In this document: piece after piece, positions 53,738-63,494 of the stretch
Numbering within the stretch: the first letter of the stretch is position 1
Layout: each line of letters starts with the position of its first letter
Assembly: GCA_014384025.1 (NCBI GenBank)
Contig: JACNGQ010000188.1
Location: forward strand, 1 to 64,000
DNA: 64,000 nucleotides
Direction: 5' to 3'
Source: Planctomycetota bacterium
Lineage (GTDB): Bacteria; Planctomycetota; Phycisphaerae; Sedimentisphaerales; Anaerobacaceae
Notes under the pieces: model-generated
What the model saw: only the letters and a program-made list of their open reading frames with translations
What the model was told of the DNA's origin: nothing
The model's database searches: none
Translations under genes and position numbers: made by a program

Positions 53738-54055
53738 CCTGGACCGGCCCGACGGGTATTGTTCTGGAATGAGGATTGGGCCAGAATCGCAGGATTATAT
53801 CCTGCAGTCCTGCATTGCCCTGTTGAAGATGAATTAATTTCATTTTGATTTTTGGTGAATACTTATCCCTTGGGTAATCCCCTCAGAGCAGGCCGATCAG
53901 CGCATTTGTCTGGAAAGCCCGCCCTGAAAAAAACTTTGACGTTACGAACTTATTGGTGATAGAATCGTATAAATTCTACTTAAATTATTTACTGTATTTG
54001 TCGAATTAAGAGCATTTAGTGCTGTTTTGAATAACTTATGAATTGGAGATCAAAA
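53738..54055. other. Intergenic region upstream of the HtrA gene
   Basis: I see no gene, repeat or strong hairpin. The segment just before the HtrA gene is AT-rich (AAATTATTTACTGTATTT) and could hold its promoter. Confidence 0.35.
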
Positions 54056-55567
54056 ATGAACATTAGCAGCTTAGAACAAAACAAAGCTCACTCGCGTTAT
54101 ATTGTGATTTCAATCCTTTTGATAATGCTGTTTATCAGTCCATTATCGGTCTTTGCCCAGGACCCTGATCCGGAAAGCATCGCCACGTTGCGACAGATGG
54201 GTAACGCCTTTTCTTCTATTGCAGAAAAGACTTCGCCGGCGGTAGTTTCACTAAGGGCTGAAAGAATCGTTACCCAGGAGAGCCAGTCTATGAGGGAATC
54301 GCCTTTCGGTGAGCCGTTTTCAGACCCGTTCGAATTTTTCTTCCGCCGCTCTCCCCGCCAGCGTGATCCGCGTGAACAGCCTGAACAGCGCGCACCGCGT
54401 GCACCAAGAAGGGAGTCGCGAACTGCCCAGGGCTCCGGTTTTCTCATCTCATCCGATGGTTATATCCTCACAAACAATCACATGGTCGAAGAATCCGAAA
54501 AAATTGAGGTGGAACTCACAGACGGCAGAAAGTTTACCGCTAAAATCATCGGTACAGACCCGGATTCGGACGTCGCTGTCGTAAAAGTAGATGCCGAAAA
54601 CCTTCCATATCTCAAACTGGCTGATTCAGACGCCCTCGAAGTTGGGGAATGGGTCCTGGCCATTGGCAATCCGCTTGGTCTGAGCCATACTGTTACAGCC
54701 GGTATCGTAAGCGCAAAAGGCAGAAGTGGTTTCGGTCTGGCTAATTTTGAAAATTTCATTCAGACCGATGCCGCGATAAACTTCGGTAATTCGGGCGGAC
54801 CTCTGATTAATCTTGATGCAGAAGTGGTCGGAATTAATACCGCTATTGTAGGAGCCGGCGGCAATATAGGTATCGGCTTTGCGATACCGATAAATATGGC
54901 AAAGAACATTTATGACCAGCTTGTTAACAATGGAACTGTTTCAAGAGGTTACATAGGAATCAAATTCGAGGAATTAACGCCCGAATTAGCTTCTGGTTTT
55001 GGTTTGAAAGAAGATACTAAGGGGATATCTGTAGTCGAAGTTATGGAGGATTCCCCGGCGGAAAAAGCTGGATTAAAACGCTATGATGTTATTGTCGAGT
55101 TTGAAGGCAAGCCTGTTGGAAAAAGCAATGAATTCCGTAACCAGGTGGCAATGCTGAATCCTGGTACTAAAGTGGAAATTGTTATCCTGCGGAACAAAAA
55201 ACGAAAAAATATTACTCTTAACCTCACCACGCGTCCTTCGACGGCGGAGCTTACAGGTGCACTGCCGCAGGAGACACAAAAAGAGTTGGGATTTTCCGTA
55301 GAAGACCTGACTGACGAATTAGCCGGGCACTATGGTTATAAAGACCTGAGCGGGGTCATCGTTACGAGTGTTGTTGATGACTCACAGGCTGCTGAGAAAG
55401 GAATAGCGCCGGGGGCGCTGATTATGGAAGTCAATCAGCAAAAAGTGAGAAATACAACGGAATTTAACGAGGCGATAAAAGATGCAAAGAAAGAAGGTGC
55501 CGCTCTGCTGTTTGTAAAGCGGGGGCGATATACTTTTTTTGTCCCTCTAAAACTTCCCAAGGAATAG
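54056..55567 (+). CDS. HtrA/DegP-family serine protease with two PDZ domains
   Basis: The ATG at 54056 has TTGGAG upstream and is preferred over one six codons earlier. A signal peptide ends near SVFAQ. An Arg/Pro/Glu-rich stretch (residues of about 75-115) precedes the protease. The catalytic triad is His in ILTNNHMVEES, Asp in DPDSDVAVVKV and Ser in GNSGGPL. Two PDZ domains follow (GYIGIKFEELT; LGFSVEDLTDEL). HtrA proteins degrade or refold damaged envelope proteins. A terminator follows. Confidence 0.94.
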   Translation: MNISSLEQNKAHSRYIVISILLIMLFISPLSVFAQDPDPESIATLRQMGNAFSSIAEKTSPAVVSLRAERIVTQESQSMRESPFGEPFSDPFEFFFRRSPRQRDPREQPEQRAPRAPRRESRTAQGSGFLISSDGYILTNNHMVEESEKIEVELTDGRKFTAKIIGTDPDSDVAVVKVDAENLPYLKLADSDALEVGEWVLAIGNPLGLSHTVTAGIVSAKGRSGFGLANFENFIQTDAAINFGNSGGPLINLDAEVVGINTAIVGAGGNIGIGFAIPINMAKNIYDQLVNNGTVSRGYIGIKFEELTPELASGFGLKEDTKGISVVEVMEDSPAEKAGLKRYDVIVEFEGKPVGKSNEFRNQVAMLNPGTKVEIVILRNKKRKNITLNLTTRPSTAELTGALPQETQKELGFSVEDLTDELAGHYGYKDLSGVIVTSVVDDSQAAEKGIAPGALIMEVNQQKVRNTTEFNEAIKDAKKEGAALLFVKRGRYTFFVPLKLPKE

Positions 55568-55602
55568 AAATGCTGCAAGAGTCCTTTTGTCTTAACCTTC
55601 TT

Positions 55603-55628
55603 AGCCCCGCATAAACCGGGGCTTTTTT
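55603..55628 (+). terminator. Terminator of the HtrA gene
   Basis: AGCCCCG pairs with CGGGGCT around a 7-base loop and is followed by TTTTT. Confidence 0.85.
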
Positions 55629-56257
55629 CATTGTTGATAAACACTGATAATTTAAGCAGGGGATACTGGCATTATAATAAGTAAATCTGAAAAGAGAAAA
55701 AACACTTCCTCCGCATAGGCTCTATCGAGCCTAAAGAAAACAAAAAGAGACCTTTAGCATCTAAGGGTAGTAACTACTCTTCGGGCTCACAGGTGCAATC
55801 AGACGGCGACTCACCGCAGCCGGCACAAACCCCGTCTTCGATAAGGCCGCCGCATGTTTCACACGGCGTACATCCACATGAATCACACATTTTTCTCACG
55901 CCTTAAATAAGATATTACTTATTTCTAATTAATCGACGATTCAAAATAATATGGAACTTGGTTCCAACGAATGAATAATAGTAAATACCCGCAGAAAAAA
56001 ATCAATCATATTATAAGATTTATTTTGAGGCCGTTTGTCCGGAGGAATAAGATATTTATTTTGATTATGCCATTAGCTGATCTGAGATATTGATGATTGA
56101 TTATTTGACAATCAAGTCATTTCCGGCGAAACTACATAGCAAATTATAAAGATATAACACAGAAAAGGCTTTTCTGGCGGAATATGTAAGAGAATTAAAA
56201 GATGCTTTTTTCATAGCCCCTGAGAGTCTTTTAATATTTTGATGACTGGAGAGATGA
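55629..56257. other. Intergenic region with one small gene
   Basis: It contains the Cys-rich microprotein (55774-55890) and an AT-rich stretch of about 360 bases before the HipA-like gene in which I see nothing more. Confidence 0.45.
55774..55890 (-). CDS. Cysteine-rich microprotein, probable zinc binder
   Basis: The 38-residue frame MCDSCGCTPCETCGGLIEDG... contains nine cysteines in 38 positions, arranged as CxxCxCxxCxxC, CxxC and CxC, and ends EPEE. Such density outside a shadow frame is unlikely by chance. The spacing suggests a zinc ribbon or metallothionein-like fold. AAGG lies 10 bases before the ATG; a GTG nine bases upstream is an alternative start. The function is unknown. Confidence 0.5.
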   Translation of the reverse strand: MCDSCGCTPCETCGGLIEDGVCAGCGESPSDCTCEPEE

Positions 56258-57223
56258 ATGTCAGATGGATTGAGTTTTCATAATATTCCGATAGTTATCG
56301 ATAAGTGGCGGAAAGATGAAACCTATGATATTTATACGGTAGGTTCCCGTGATAAAGACGCGTACTTTTCGCCCAAGGAACCTAAAGATCAAAGTATTAA
56401 GCCAGATTGGCGATATTTGTTTAAGTTATCTCGAAGCTGGTGTCCATGGCAATTTTGGTGTGAGATAATAGCTTATAGGTTTGGCTGTATTATTGGCGTG
56501 GAGGTTCCTCCGGCACATATAGGTTTAAGTAAAATCTACGAAAAAAATGTTGATACTTATGCGGCATTAATAGAATGGTTCTATGACGAAAGCAAAGATA
56601 TTTATATTACTGGTGAGCAAATTATGGTTGGTCTTATCAAAGATTTCGATACGGAGAAGGGTAGAAAGCATAATCTTAAGACAATCAGAGATTTTTTCAA
56701 AGATCGCAAAGAAACATTAAATGATTGGGCCAGTGTATTAACTTTTGATATACTTATTGGAAATACAGACCGCCATCAGGAAAATTGGGGACTGGTCCTG
56801 AAAAACGCCAAATTGAATCCTAAAGGGGGTGGTAAGGTTTATCCTTCTCCGGCGTTTGATAATGGAACGGCTCTGGGGCATGAAATACTCGAAAAAAATA
56901 TTGATAAATATGTTGATACCAACAGATTAGAACGTTATCTGGTCGACAAACGTGCCCGACATCATATGAAATGGTCTTTAGATGAAGAAGGACAGCTTAA
57001 TTTTTATGAATTTATGAAAAAATATACTGTGGAATTTCCCGAAACCAAGCGTATAATAACTCGTCATTTAAGTTTTGATTATCAACAAGTCGAAGAAGTG
57101 TTAGCACCTTTAGTCGGAGCAGTTTCTGATCCAAAATATAAATTAACACGAAAGAGACTGGATTTCGTTTTGAAACTGATCTTTGGGCGCAAAAGAATCT
57201 TGGAAGAAACATTAGAATTATGA
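56258..57223 (+). CDS. HipA-like Ser/Thr kinase
   Basis: The 321-residue protein matches the kinase core of HipA-family proteins without the N-terminal N1 subdomain. The ATP-binding Lys lies in YLFKLS (Lys56). The catalytic loop is GNTDRHQENWGLV (Asp171, Asn176). The metal-binding motif is AFDNGTALG (Asp201). HipA-family toxins phosphorylate tRNA synthetases or related targets. The gene overlaps the next by 4 bases. No HTH antitoxin (HipB) precedes it. AT-rich composition suggests acquired DNA. Confidence 0.8.
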   Translation: MSDGLSFHNIPIVIDKWRKDETYDIYTVGSRDKDAYFSPKEPKDQSIKPDWRYLFKLSRSWCPWQFWCEIIAYRFGCIIGVEVPPAHIGLSKIYEKNVDTYAALIEWFYDESKDIYITGEQIMVGLIKDFDTEKGRKHNLKTIRDFFKDRKETLNDWASVLTFDILIGNTDRHQENWGLVLKNAKLNPKGGGKVYPSPAFDNGTALGHEILEKNIDKYVDTNRLERYLVDKRARHHMKWSLDEEGQLNFYEFMKKYTVEFPETKRIITRHLSFDYQQVEEVLAPLVGAVSDPKYKLTRKRLDFVLKLIFGRKRILEETLEL

Positions 57224-57936
57224 GGCATATTGAACATATAGTTGAACCAGACAGGCTTCTGCTTTCCTGGCAGGCTAAAAGCGAGCGTCTGAGAATGATC
57301 GTTGCTGAACTGATACGTAACGGCGATGATGTTAATTTGGTATATCTCAGGGAAAGTGAGGATTTTTCAAAGGCTCAAATCCTGGGTTTTGAAAAGTATC
57401 CGGGCTTTGATACTGAAAAAGAAGTTCACGAGAATGTTTTGGGCTCTTTTATGAAGCGTCTTCCACCTCGCAGCCGCAGAGATTTTGGTCGTTTTCTCGA
57501 TGCCTTAAGGATTAAACCTGAAGCTAAAGATGAGATTTCCGATTTTGCATTGCTTGGTTACTCAGGAGCGAAACTGCCGGATGATGATTTTACAGTTATA
57601 CATCCATTTGAAAATGCTTTATTTCCGTTTGAATTTATGTTATCTGTTGAGGGATATCAGCATTATCAGAATGAATTATCCCTTAATGTGTTATCGACAG
57701 ATATGCAGGCGGATTTTGAAGCTGAACCGGATAATCCAAAAGACCCCGAAGCAATAAAGGTTATAATAGACGGTATTAGGGTAGGTTATGTATGTCGTGG
57801 CCTAACCACTTCTTTCCATAAATGGATGAAGTCGGGTTTGACAATAGCAGCTTATGTTGAACGCATAAACGGAACAGGACAAGATCCTAAAATATATCTG
57901 TATGTTTCGGTAAAAAAGGCTTTGTGTGTTGTTTAG
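57220..57936 (+). CDS. HIRAN-domain protein coupled to the HipA-like kinase
   Basis: The start overlaps the kinase stop (ATGA), so the two are translationally coupled. Residues of about 140-236 form a HIRAN domain (EPDNPKDPEAIKVII, RVGYVCRG). Residues of about 1-110, with FMKRLPPRSRRDFGRFLDAL, loosely resemble the N1 subdomain of HipA (HipS-like). HIRAN domains bind DNA 3' ends in HLTF-type proteins. Kinase and HIRAN partner may form a toxin-antitoxin or defence pair. That role is inference. Confidence 0.7.
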   Translation: MRHIEHIVEPDRLLLSWQAKSERLRMIVAELIRNGDDVNLVYLRESEDFSKAQILGFEKYPGFDTEKEVHENVLGSFMKRLPPRSRRDFGRFLDALRIKPEAKDEISDFALLGYSGAKLPDDDFTVIHPFENALFPFEFMLSVEGYQHYQNELSLNVLSTDMQADFEAEPDNPKDPEAIKVIIDGIRVGYVCRGLTTSFHKWMKSGLTIAAYVERINGTGQDPKIYLYVSVKKALCVV

Positions 57937-58059
57937 CCAAAACTGAGTTTTTTCTAATTCCTACTATAGAATCTCATAGGAAAGTTTTTGCAGTCAATTT
58001 ACATCCGTATTTTGCCAGACTCTTACCGATATACTGATGAGTAGCTTATCGTTTTTTAA

Positions 58060-58695
58060 ATGCGCTACCGGAGATATGGTTGTATGTGCGACGGAAAGAT
58101 AGTTTTAGCTTTGCCCGATTGGGTCGGGCCTTTTCTTGAAAAACAGGATTCGGTCTTTAAAGATATTGAAGGTAGAATGCGCCTTGTGATTGAGCTGTCA
58201 CGCCTGAACGTCGAATACGAAACAGGCGGGCCGTTCGGGGCCGGTATCTTTGAGCGGGTGGGTGGGAAACTTCTTGCAGTTGGCGTTAATGTTGTAATTG
58301 ATATGAGCTGTTCGCTGGCCCACGCGGAAATGATGTGCATTGGCCTTGCCCAGCAAAAGCTCAAAACATTCGACCTTGGCGCTGAAGGCCTGCCTGCCTG
58401 CGAGCTTGTAAGCAGTACCGAACCATGCGCGATGTGTCTCGGAGCGATACCATGGTCGGGAGTCCGAAGATTAATATGCGGCGCTCGCGGCCGGGACGCA
58501 TGCGAAATAGGATTCGATGAGGGAGTCAAAGTGCCGGATTGGGCCGATACACTTAAGAACCGCGGCATAACTGTTTTGCCGGACGTCCTTCGAAAAGAAG
58601 CCCGCGAGGTACTGATAAAATATAAAGAGTCGGGCGGGCTGATCTACAACGGCAGACAGGCGACCTTTCCAATAAAAGAATCCAATCAGAGCTAA
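58060..58695 (+). CDS. Zinc-dependent nucleoside/nucleobase deaminase-like protein
   Basis: It has the cytidine-deaminase-superfamily motif HAEMMCIGLAQ (zinc His and catalytic Glu) and SSTEPCAMCLGAI (PCxxC). This layout fits the TadA/guanine-deaminase branch. The N-terminal about 45 residues and the C-terminal extension (LIYNGRQATF) are not typical of TadA, so a small-molecule base or nucleoside is more likely than tRNA. The start may instead be the ATG at 58084. It lies alone on the strand after the HIRAN gene. Confidence 0.8.
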   Translation: MRYRRYGCMCDGKIVLALPDWVGPFLEKQDSVFKDIEGRMRLVIELSRLNVEYETGGPFGAGIFERVGGKLLAVGVNVVIDMSCSLAHAEMMCIGLAQQKLKTFDLGAEGLPACELVSSTEPCAMCLGAIPWSGVRRLICGARGRDACEIGFDEGVKVPDWADTLKNRGITVLPDVLRKEAREVLIKYKESGGLIYNGRQATFPIKESNQS

Positions 58696-58769
58696 CTAAA
58701 ATATTTTAAGCGTTCTTCCTTCAAGAAAAAACCTGCCTTTTCGAATTATTATTGTTAATATAACCCACC

Positions 58770-60017
58770 ATGTACGCATTTATATCCATCATAATATCGT
58801 TGGCTGTGCTGGTAACGCTGCTGCGTCTGAAGGTCAAAATCGGCCTGGCCATGCTGCTGTCGGCCTGTCTTTTGGCATTACTTCTGGGTGTTTGGCCGCC
58901 GGACCTCGGGCGGACGTTGACTAAAGAATGGCAAAACAAGCCGCTAACACAAACGACGGGCTATCTTTTCATCTCGCTAACGGCCCTGCTTCTGCTGGTC
59001 AATGTCATCGGCGCTGCGATGGAGGAAACCGGCCTTTCTAAGCGGCTGGTTCCGGCCATGCAGGACCTGTTCAAAAGCCGAAGGTTTGCCCTGGCGCTGA
59101 TACCGCTGATGATGGGAATGCTGCCCACGCCCGGCGGCATCATGCTCTCGGCTCCCATGGTGCGCGATGCCGGCGATAAAATCGGCGTCGAGCGCAGCCG
59201 GCTGGCTGCTATAAACTTCTTTTTCCGCCATCAATGGGAACCCGTCTGGCCTCTTTTCCCGTCCATACCCCTTGTCCAAACCCTCCTTGGTATCTCGGCA
59301 TTAAAGCTCTATTCTTACCACATCGTTCTGACAGGTGCCGGTATCCTTGGCGGTATCATTGTTCTGCTGATGTTTGGCATACCGCCGAAGCAGCCCAACC
59401 ACATTCAGGTCAAACGCCACATCGGCCATAATTTACTCGACTTCCTGCACGCCTTCTGGCCTATCGCATTTACCGCCGGTTTATATGTTGCCTTTGACCT
59501 GCCCCCTGCGGTCGGTATCTTTTTGGCCATTATTGGTCTGCTTTTGATACACAAAGTCCCGTTTAAGAGATGGTTGTCTGTCTTTAAAGCCGCTCGCGAG
59601 CCGGACATGGTCCTGCTTATTTTCGGCGCGCTGTTTTTTAAGCTAAACCTCCAGGCTGGCAGTGCCATCGACAGCGTTGTTGAATTTCTCACAAATGCCC
59701 ATGCCCCCCCGGGTTTGCTTCTGTTCACTCTGCCAATGTTGGTTGGCTTCTCGACAGGAGTAACGGTGGCTACCGTCGCAATTACCTATCCGTTCCTTAT
59801 CGCCTTTATCGGTACCGGGTCCGAGGCTAAAATGGGGCTCGAAACTCTGGCCTTTTCAGGCTTGCTTTTCGGCCTTTGGCTCACGCCGGTTCACCTGTGC
59901 ATTGCCCTCTCGGCCAGTTTCTTTCAAACTTCGCTGCTCAAAATCATCTCAAAACTGCTGCTCCCCAGCGCGGCTGTCGCAATCGCCGGCATACTTATGG
60001 CTCTCTTTTGCAGCTAA
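58770..60017 (+). CDS. DUF401-family membrane protein (permease-like)
   Basis: The 415-residue, about ten-helix protein has MLPTPGGIMLSAPMV and FFFRHQWEPVWPLFPSIP, both hallmarks of DUF401 proteins, plus GFSTGVTVATVAITYP and LFGLWLTPVHLC near the C-terminus. The family resembles anion or citrate permeases, but its substrate is unknown. No ribosome site precedes the ATG; TAATAT eight bases upstream may be a -10 for a leaderless mRNA. It runs into the methyltransferase gene. Confidence 0.85.
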   Translation: MYAFISIIISLAVLVTLLRLKVKIGLAMLLSACLLALLLGVWPPDLGRTLTKEWQNKPLTQTTGYLFISLTALLLLVNVIGAAMEETGLSKRLVPAMQDLFKSRRFALALIPLMMGMLPTPGGIMLSAPMVRDAGDKIGVERSRLAAINFFFRHQWEPVWPLFPSIPLVQTLLGISALKLYSYHIVLTGAGILGGIIVLLMFGIPPKQPNHIQVKRHIGHNLLDFLHAFWPIAFTAGLYVAFDLPPAVGIFLAIIGLLLIHKVPFKRWLSVFKAAREPDMVLLIFGALFFKLNLQAGSAIDSVVEFLTNAHAPPGLLLFTLPMLVGFSTGVTVATVAITYPFLIAFIGTGSEAKMGLETLAFSGLLFGLWLTPVHLCIALSASFFQTSLLKIISKLLLPSAAVAIAGILMALFCS

Positions 60018-60114
60018 ACATATTCATTTGGTTGACCAAAACTCAACGGATGATAAAATTAAACAGGAATATGAAAATCTAATCAGGTCCAAATCTTCGT
60101 CAAAGGAGAAAACA

Positions 60115-60705
60115 TTGCGGGTAATCGATAGTATCTTTGAAGCTGTTTTTCTTATGGGTTTTATTATAGGCTTCGTGATTCGAAAGATATACACAGTAAG
60201 ATGCAGAAACAGCAAAGCCATAAGAAAGTACAAAAGCGTAGTAGATATCATCCTTCTTAGCGCTGCCGGTATCGGCATGATTTTACCTTTTTTCTTTATG
60301 TTTACAACATTGCTGGACTTTGCCGATTATCACCTTCCTGGATGGCTGGGATGGATAGGCACGGCTATTTTTGCAATGGCACTTCTGCTCTTGTGGAGAT
60401 CTCACGCGGACCTCGGCCGTAACTGGTCGGCAATACTGCAAATAAGGCACGAACACTCGCTCATAACCAACGGCATATACCGCCATATACGCCATCCGAT
60501 GTATGCGGCACATCTGCTTTGGGCGATTGCACAAGGATTGTTATTGGAAAACTGGCTTGCGGGCTGGGCCTTTCTTGTGGTTTTTGTGCCACTGTATCTG
60601 ATTCGGGCCCCCAAAGAGGAACAGATGATGCTTGAGCAATTCGACGAGCAGTACCGTCAGTACATCACCCGCACCGGCGGGATTATTCCGCGGTTTTGGA
60701 AATAA
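60115..60705 (+). CDS. Isoprenylcysteine carboxyl methyltransferase-like membrane protein
   Basis: The TTG at 60115 follows AAAGGAG with 7 bases spacing; earlier frames overlap the DUF401 gene and read unlikely sequence. Predicted helices cover most of the 197 residues. The SAM-binding ICMT-like end is present: NGIYRHIRHPMYAAHLLWAI, then PKEEQMMLEQFDEQYRQYI. Bacterial members are membrane methyltransferases with mostly unknown substrates. It lies 97 bases after the DUF401 stop and is probably in the same transcript. Confidence 0.85.
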   Translation: MRVIDSIFEAVFLMGFIIGFVIRKIYTVRCRNSKAIRKYKSVVDIILLSAAGIGMILPFFFMFTTLLDFADYHLPGWLGWIGTAIFAMALLLLWRSHADLGRNWSAILQIRHEHSLITNGIYRHIRHPMYAAHLLWAIAQGLLLENWLAGWAFLVVFVPLYLIRAPKEEQMMLEQFDEQYRQYITRTGGIIPRFWK

Positions 60706-60844
60706 AAACAAATGCCCCAGTTAATGTCCTGTAACAGGGATTAAGACTTTCGACCGTGTATGGTTTGAAAGCAGACTCTCTATAAGAGAGATAAGACAGT
60801 TGTATCCACTCTCTCTAAAATAATAAACTCAACAAACCCAGAAG

Positions 60845-61648
60845 CTATGGATGAGTTGGTGTATAACCTAATTTTCCCCAGCAGCCCTTCTGCATCATGT
60901 AAAGGTCCCTGTAGCCCGCCTCTGTTTCGGGTGTCCAGTTGCCCTGGTGGCTGCGCTCCACAAGCTTGGCACGCTTTATCGTATCGATGCCTTTCCATTT
61001 CCAATGGTCGCTGTGCCCGTCCGCAAAAGATATAGTCGTACCGTCTCCGTGTCGCACCGGAGGGTCGTCCCACCACTGCTCTTGGTCATAATGTACGGCA
61101 AAGGCGTCCGGTGTCATCCAGCCCTCGTCAATAAAAACAAGCCTGTAGGCAGGTGCAGGATTGGTAATTTCGGTCCTTTTCTTGATATGTGCGCCGCGCA
61201 CCCCCTGAGTCGGAGGATGGTTAACAGCATTCATGGAAAACATTATTGCGTATGTCATCGCCTCTTCTTTACGGCCCGTCGGACACTTGTACATCTTGGT
61301 GTCCTTTACATAAGGCCACAATGCCCCGTCTTTTATTGCCTGTTCCTGTGCTTCCTGTTGGTCCCACCCGGTATTAAGCCCATCCACCCAGGCAATTTCA
61401 CCTGCATGCTTGCCCCAGCCGGTGGTGGCATTGCTGTAGCCTATCGCGCCGTTGACCAAAACATCGTCATTGTCATCAGCATACATAATCCACGCCATCG
61501 TCAACTGTTTTAAGTTGCTCAGGCAAACCGCACGCTTGCCCTGTTCCTTGACGCGGTTCAGTGCCGGCATCAATATGGCCATCAGCACTGCGATAATGGC
61601 GATTACAACCAAAAGTTCTATTAATGTAAACCCTCTTCGCTTACCCAT
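60845..61648 (-). CDS. Pseudopilin-like protein with H-X9-DG motif (paralog 1)
   Basis: GAGGAG lies 7 bases before the ATG at MGKRRG. The prepilin signal is [20 protein letters not shown]. The C-terminal half has RHGDGTTISFADGH, which is the H-X9-DG motif of planctomycete pseudopilin-associated proteins. It is closely similar to the next gene upstream. Such families are expanded in planctomycetes and may coat or assemble surface structures. The last residues, [14 protein letters not shown], are shared by both paralogs. Confidence 0.85.
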   Translation of the reverse strand: MGKRRGFTLIELLVVIAIIAVLMAILMPALNRVKEQGKRAVCLSNLKQLTMAWIMYADDNDDVLVNGAIGYSNATTGWGKHAGEIAWVDGLNTGWDQQEAQEQAIKDGALWPYVKDTKMYKCPTGRKEEAMTYAIMFSMNAVNHPPTQGVRGAHIKKRTEITNPAPAYRLVFIDEGWMTPDAFAVHYDQEQWWDDPPVRHGDGTTISFADGHSDHWKWKGIDTIKRAKLVERSHQGNWTPETEAGYRDLYMMQKGCWGKLGYTPTHP

Positions 61649-61780
61649 AACGTTACTCCTCAACATACTATAGATACCTCGTTGTCTGGCCGTGTATAGT
61701 TTGAAAGTAAACTTACAACAAAATAGAATATATAGCTTATTGATTTTTACTCAAAAAATCAACTAAAAAATGAGCCAAAG

Positions 61781-62632
61781 CTATTGTTGAGTTGGCGTAT
61801 AACCTAACTTCCCCCAGCATCCCCTCTGCATCCTGTACAGATCCTGATAACCTGAGGATGTCGATGGCGCCCAGCTGGTATTGGGCCCCGTATTTTCCTC
61901 GTCTCTTGCATGCTTTATCGTATCGGTACCCTTCCACTTCCAGTGGTCGGCGTGCCCATCTGCGAATGAAAGGGTCGTCCCGTCCCCGTGCCGGACCGGA
62001 GGGCTGTCAAACCATGTCTCTTGTAGATACCAGACGGCGTAGGCATCCGAAGTCATATAGCCTTCATCGATAAAAACGAGTCTGAGGGCAGGCGACGGGT
62101 TGGTAATTTCGCTCATATTCTTTACGTGCGCGCCGCGTACTCCCTGAGTCCAGGTATGGTTTACGGCGTTCATGGAGAACATGATAGCGTATGTCAGCGC
62201 CTGTGGTAGGCCATTGTCGAGGCGCCTCCCAGTAGGGCACTTGTAAATATCGACATTCTTTATATAAGGCCACAAGGCGCCGTCTTTGATTCCTTGAATC
62301 TGAACGTCCGGGTCTGTGGTACTAAACGCGTCGATCCAGGCAAGTTCTTTTCTATGGTCGCCCCACGCCAGGTTCTGATTGCTGAAGCCTATGGCGCCAT
62401 TGACGAGTTTCCCGTCGTTTTCATCGGCATACATAATCCATGCAAGTCCCATCTGCTTGAGATTGCCAAGGCAGACCATGCGCTTGCCCTGTTCCCTGGC
62501 GCGGTTCAGTGCCGGCATTAATATGGCCATCAGCACTGCGATAATGGCGATTACAACCAAAAGTTCTATTAATGTAAATCCTGCTCTGCGAAGTACATCA
62601 TTACGAAGCATGAGTCCTCTTCGCTTACCCAT
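61781..62632 (-). CDS. Pseudopilin-like protein with H-X9-DG motif (paralog 2)
   Basis: AAGGAG precedes the ATG at MGKRRG. Unlike paralog 1, the leader is prolonged: [18 protein letters not shown] precedes FTLIELL, so about ten extra residues interrupt the [14 protein letters not shown] junction. The rest is parallel, including [14 protein letters not shown] (H-X9-DG). The two genes are 132 bases apart in tandem and are likely a recent duplication. Confidence 0.85.
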   Translation of the reverse strand: MGKRRGLMLRNDVLRRAGFTLIELLVVIAIIAVLMAILMPALNRAREQGKRMVCLGNLKQMGLAWIMYADENDGKLVNGAIGFSNQNLAWGDHRKELAWIDAFSTTDPDVQIQGIKDGALWPYIKNVDIYKCPTGRRLDNGLPQALTYAIMFSMNAVNHTWTQGVRGAHVKNMSEITNPSPALRLVFIDEGYMTSDAYAVWYLQETWFDSPPVRHGDGTTLSFADGHADHWKWKGTDTIKHARDEENTGPNTSWAPSTSSGYQDLYRMQRGCWGKLGYTPTQQ

Positions 62633-63347
62633 AATTATACTCCTTAACTTACTCTCGGCAACCCGTTGCATGGTCCTGATATGTTGCACCCGATCCTGTT
62701 CTTTATCACCTCTATTTTATCTAACGCAGTATTATACCGCAAATACGGTTGTTTTGCAAATTATTTTAATCCGATTCTCAATCCTTAATATTCGGTCCCA
62801 ATAGTACAGGGGTAATAATAAATTGAAATCTCCTCTGCTCATCAACGCACGATATTATAGGATTCGACTCCAATGTCAAAATAGGAAGCATGTTTAGGTG
62901 GAAAAATCAGTCAAAAACGCTCACAGTAAAAAACAAAAATAAAAAATTTCAAAAATATTTTTATTCTCTTCTACATAAGCACTTAGCTCAATTCTGTCCC
63001 CACAAAATTCCCGAATTTTCGGTTCATTTGTGCACACTCATCCAATTATAGAGGGACTGCTTTTTCACCCTTCATAAAGGAGTAACTTCAAAATTAGAAG
63101 CACGAAACACGAAATCCTAAGCAAGTTCGAAATTCTAATATTCAAAATCTCAAAGCTTACTGTTTCAAGCATTTGGATTTTGGTCATTTAATTTTGTTTC
63201 GTATTTCGATATTCGCATTTCGGATTTCAAATAAGCGGAGGCCGGAAAATCCGAGTTACTTTTGACATACCGATATGGCTGGAGAAACCTTGTGTTTGCC
63301 TGCTCCTTCTCTGTCGCCGACTCCGCTACGGCTATCCTTTCCGCCGC
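62633..63347. other. Intergenic region rich in dispersed repeats
   Basis: It holds the second copy of the dispersed element (62906-63095), followed by an AT-rich repeat of the AAATTCGAAATTCT kind (63100-63230). Beyond 63240 the reading frame of the AP2/HNH gene is open but has no canonical start. Confidence 0.5.
62906..63095 (+). repeat. Dispersed element, copy 2
   Basis: It matches 25745-25925 in order and orientation: GTCAAAAACGCTCACAG, AATTATAGAGGGA and a terminal hairpin (CCTT-CATA-AAGG here, CCCT-CGTA-AGGG in copy 1). Confidence 0.6.
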
Positions 63348-63494
63348 ATACCCCTGACAAAGGGCAAGTTTACAATCGTTGACCCCGAAGATTACGATAG
63401 GCTCAGCAAGTACAATTGGCACGTCACTAAGAACGGCAGCACATTTTATGCCAAGCGCAACGCCCCCACAAGAAAAGACACGAGCCCCATTTAC

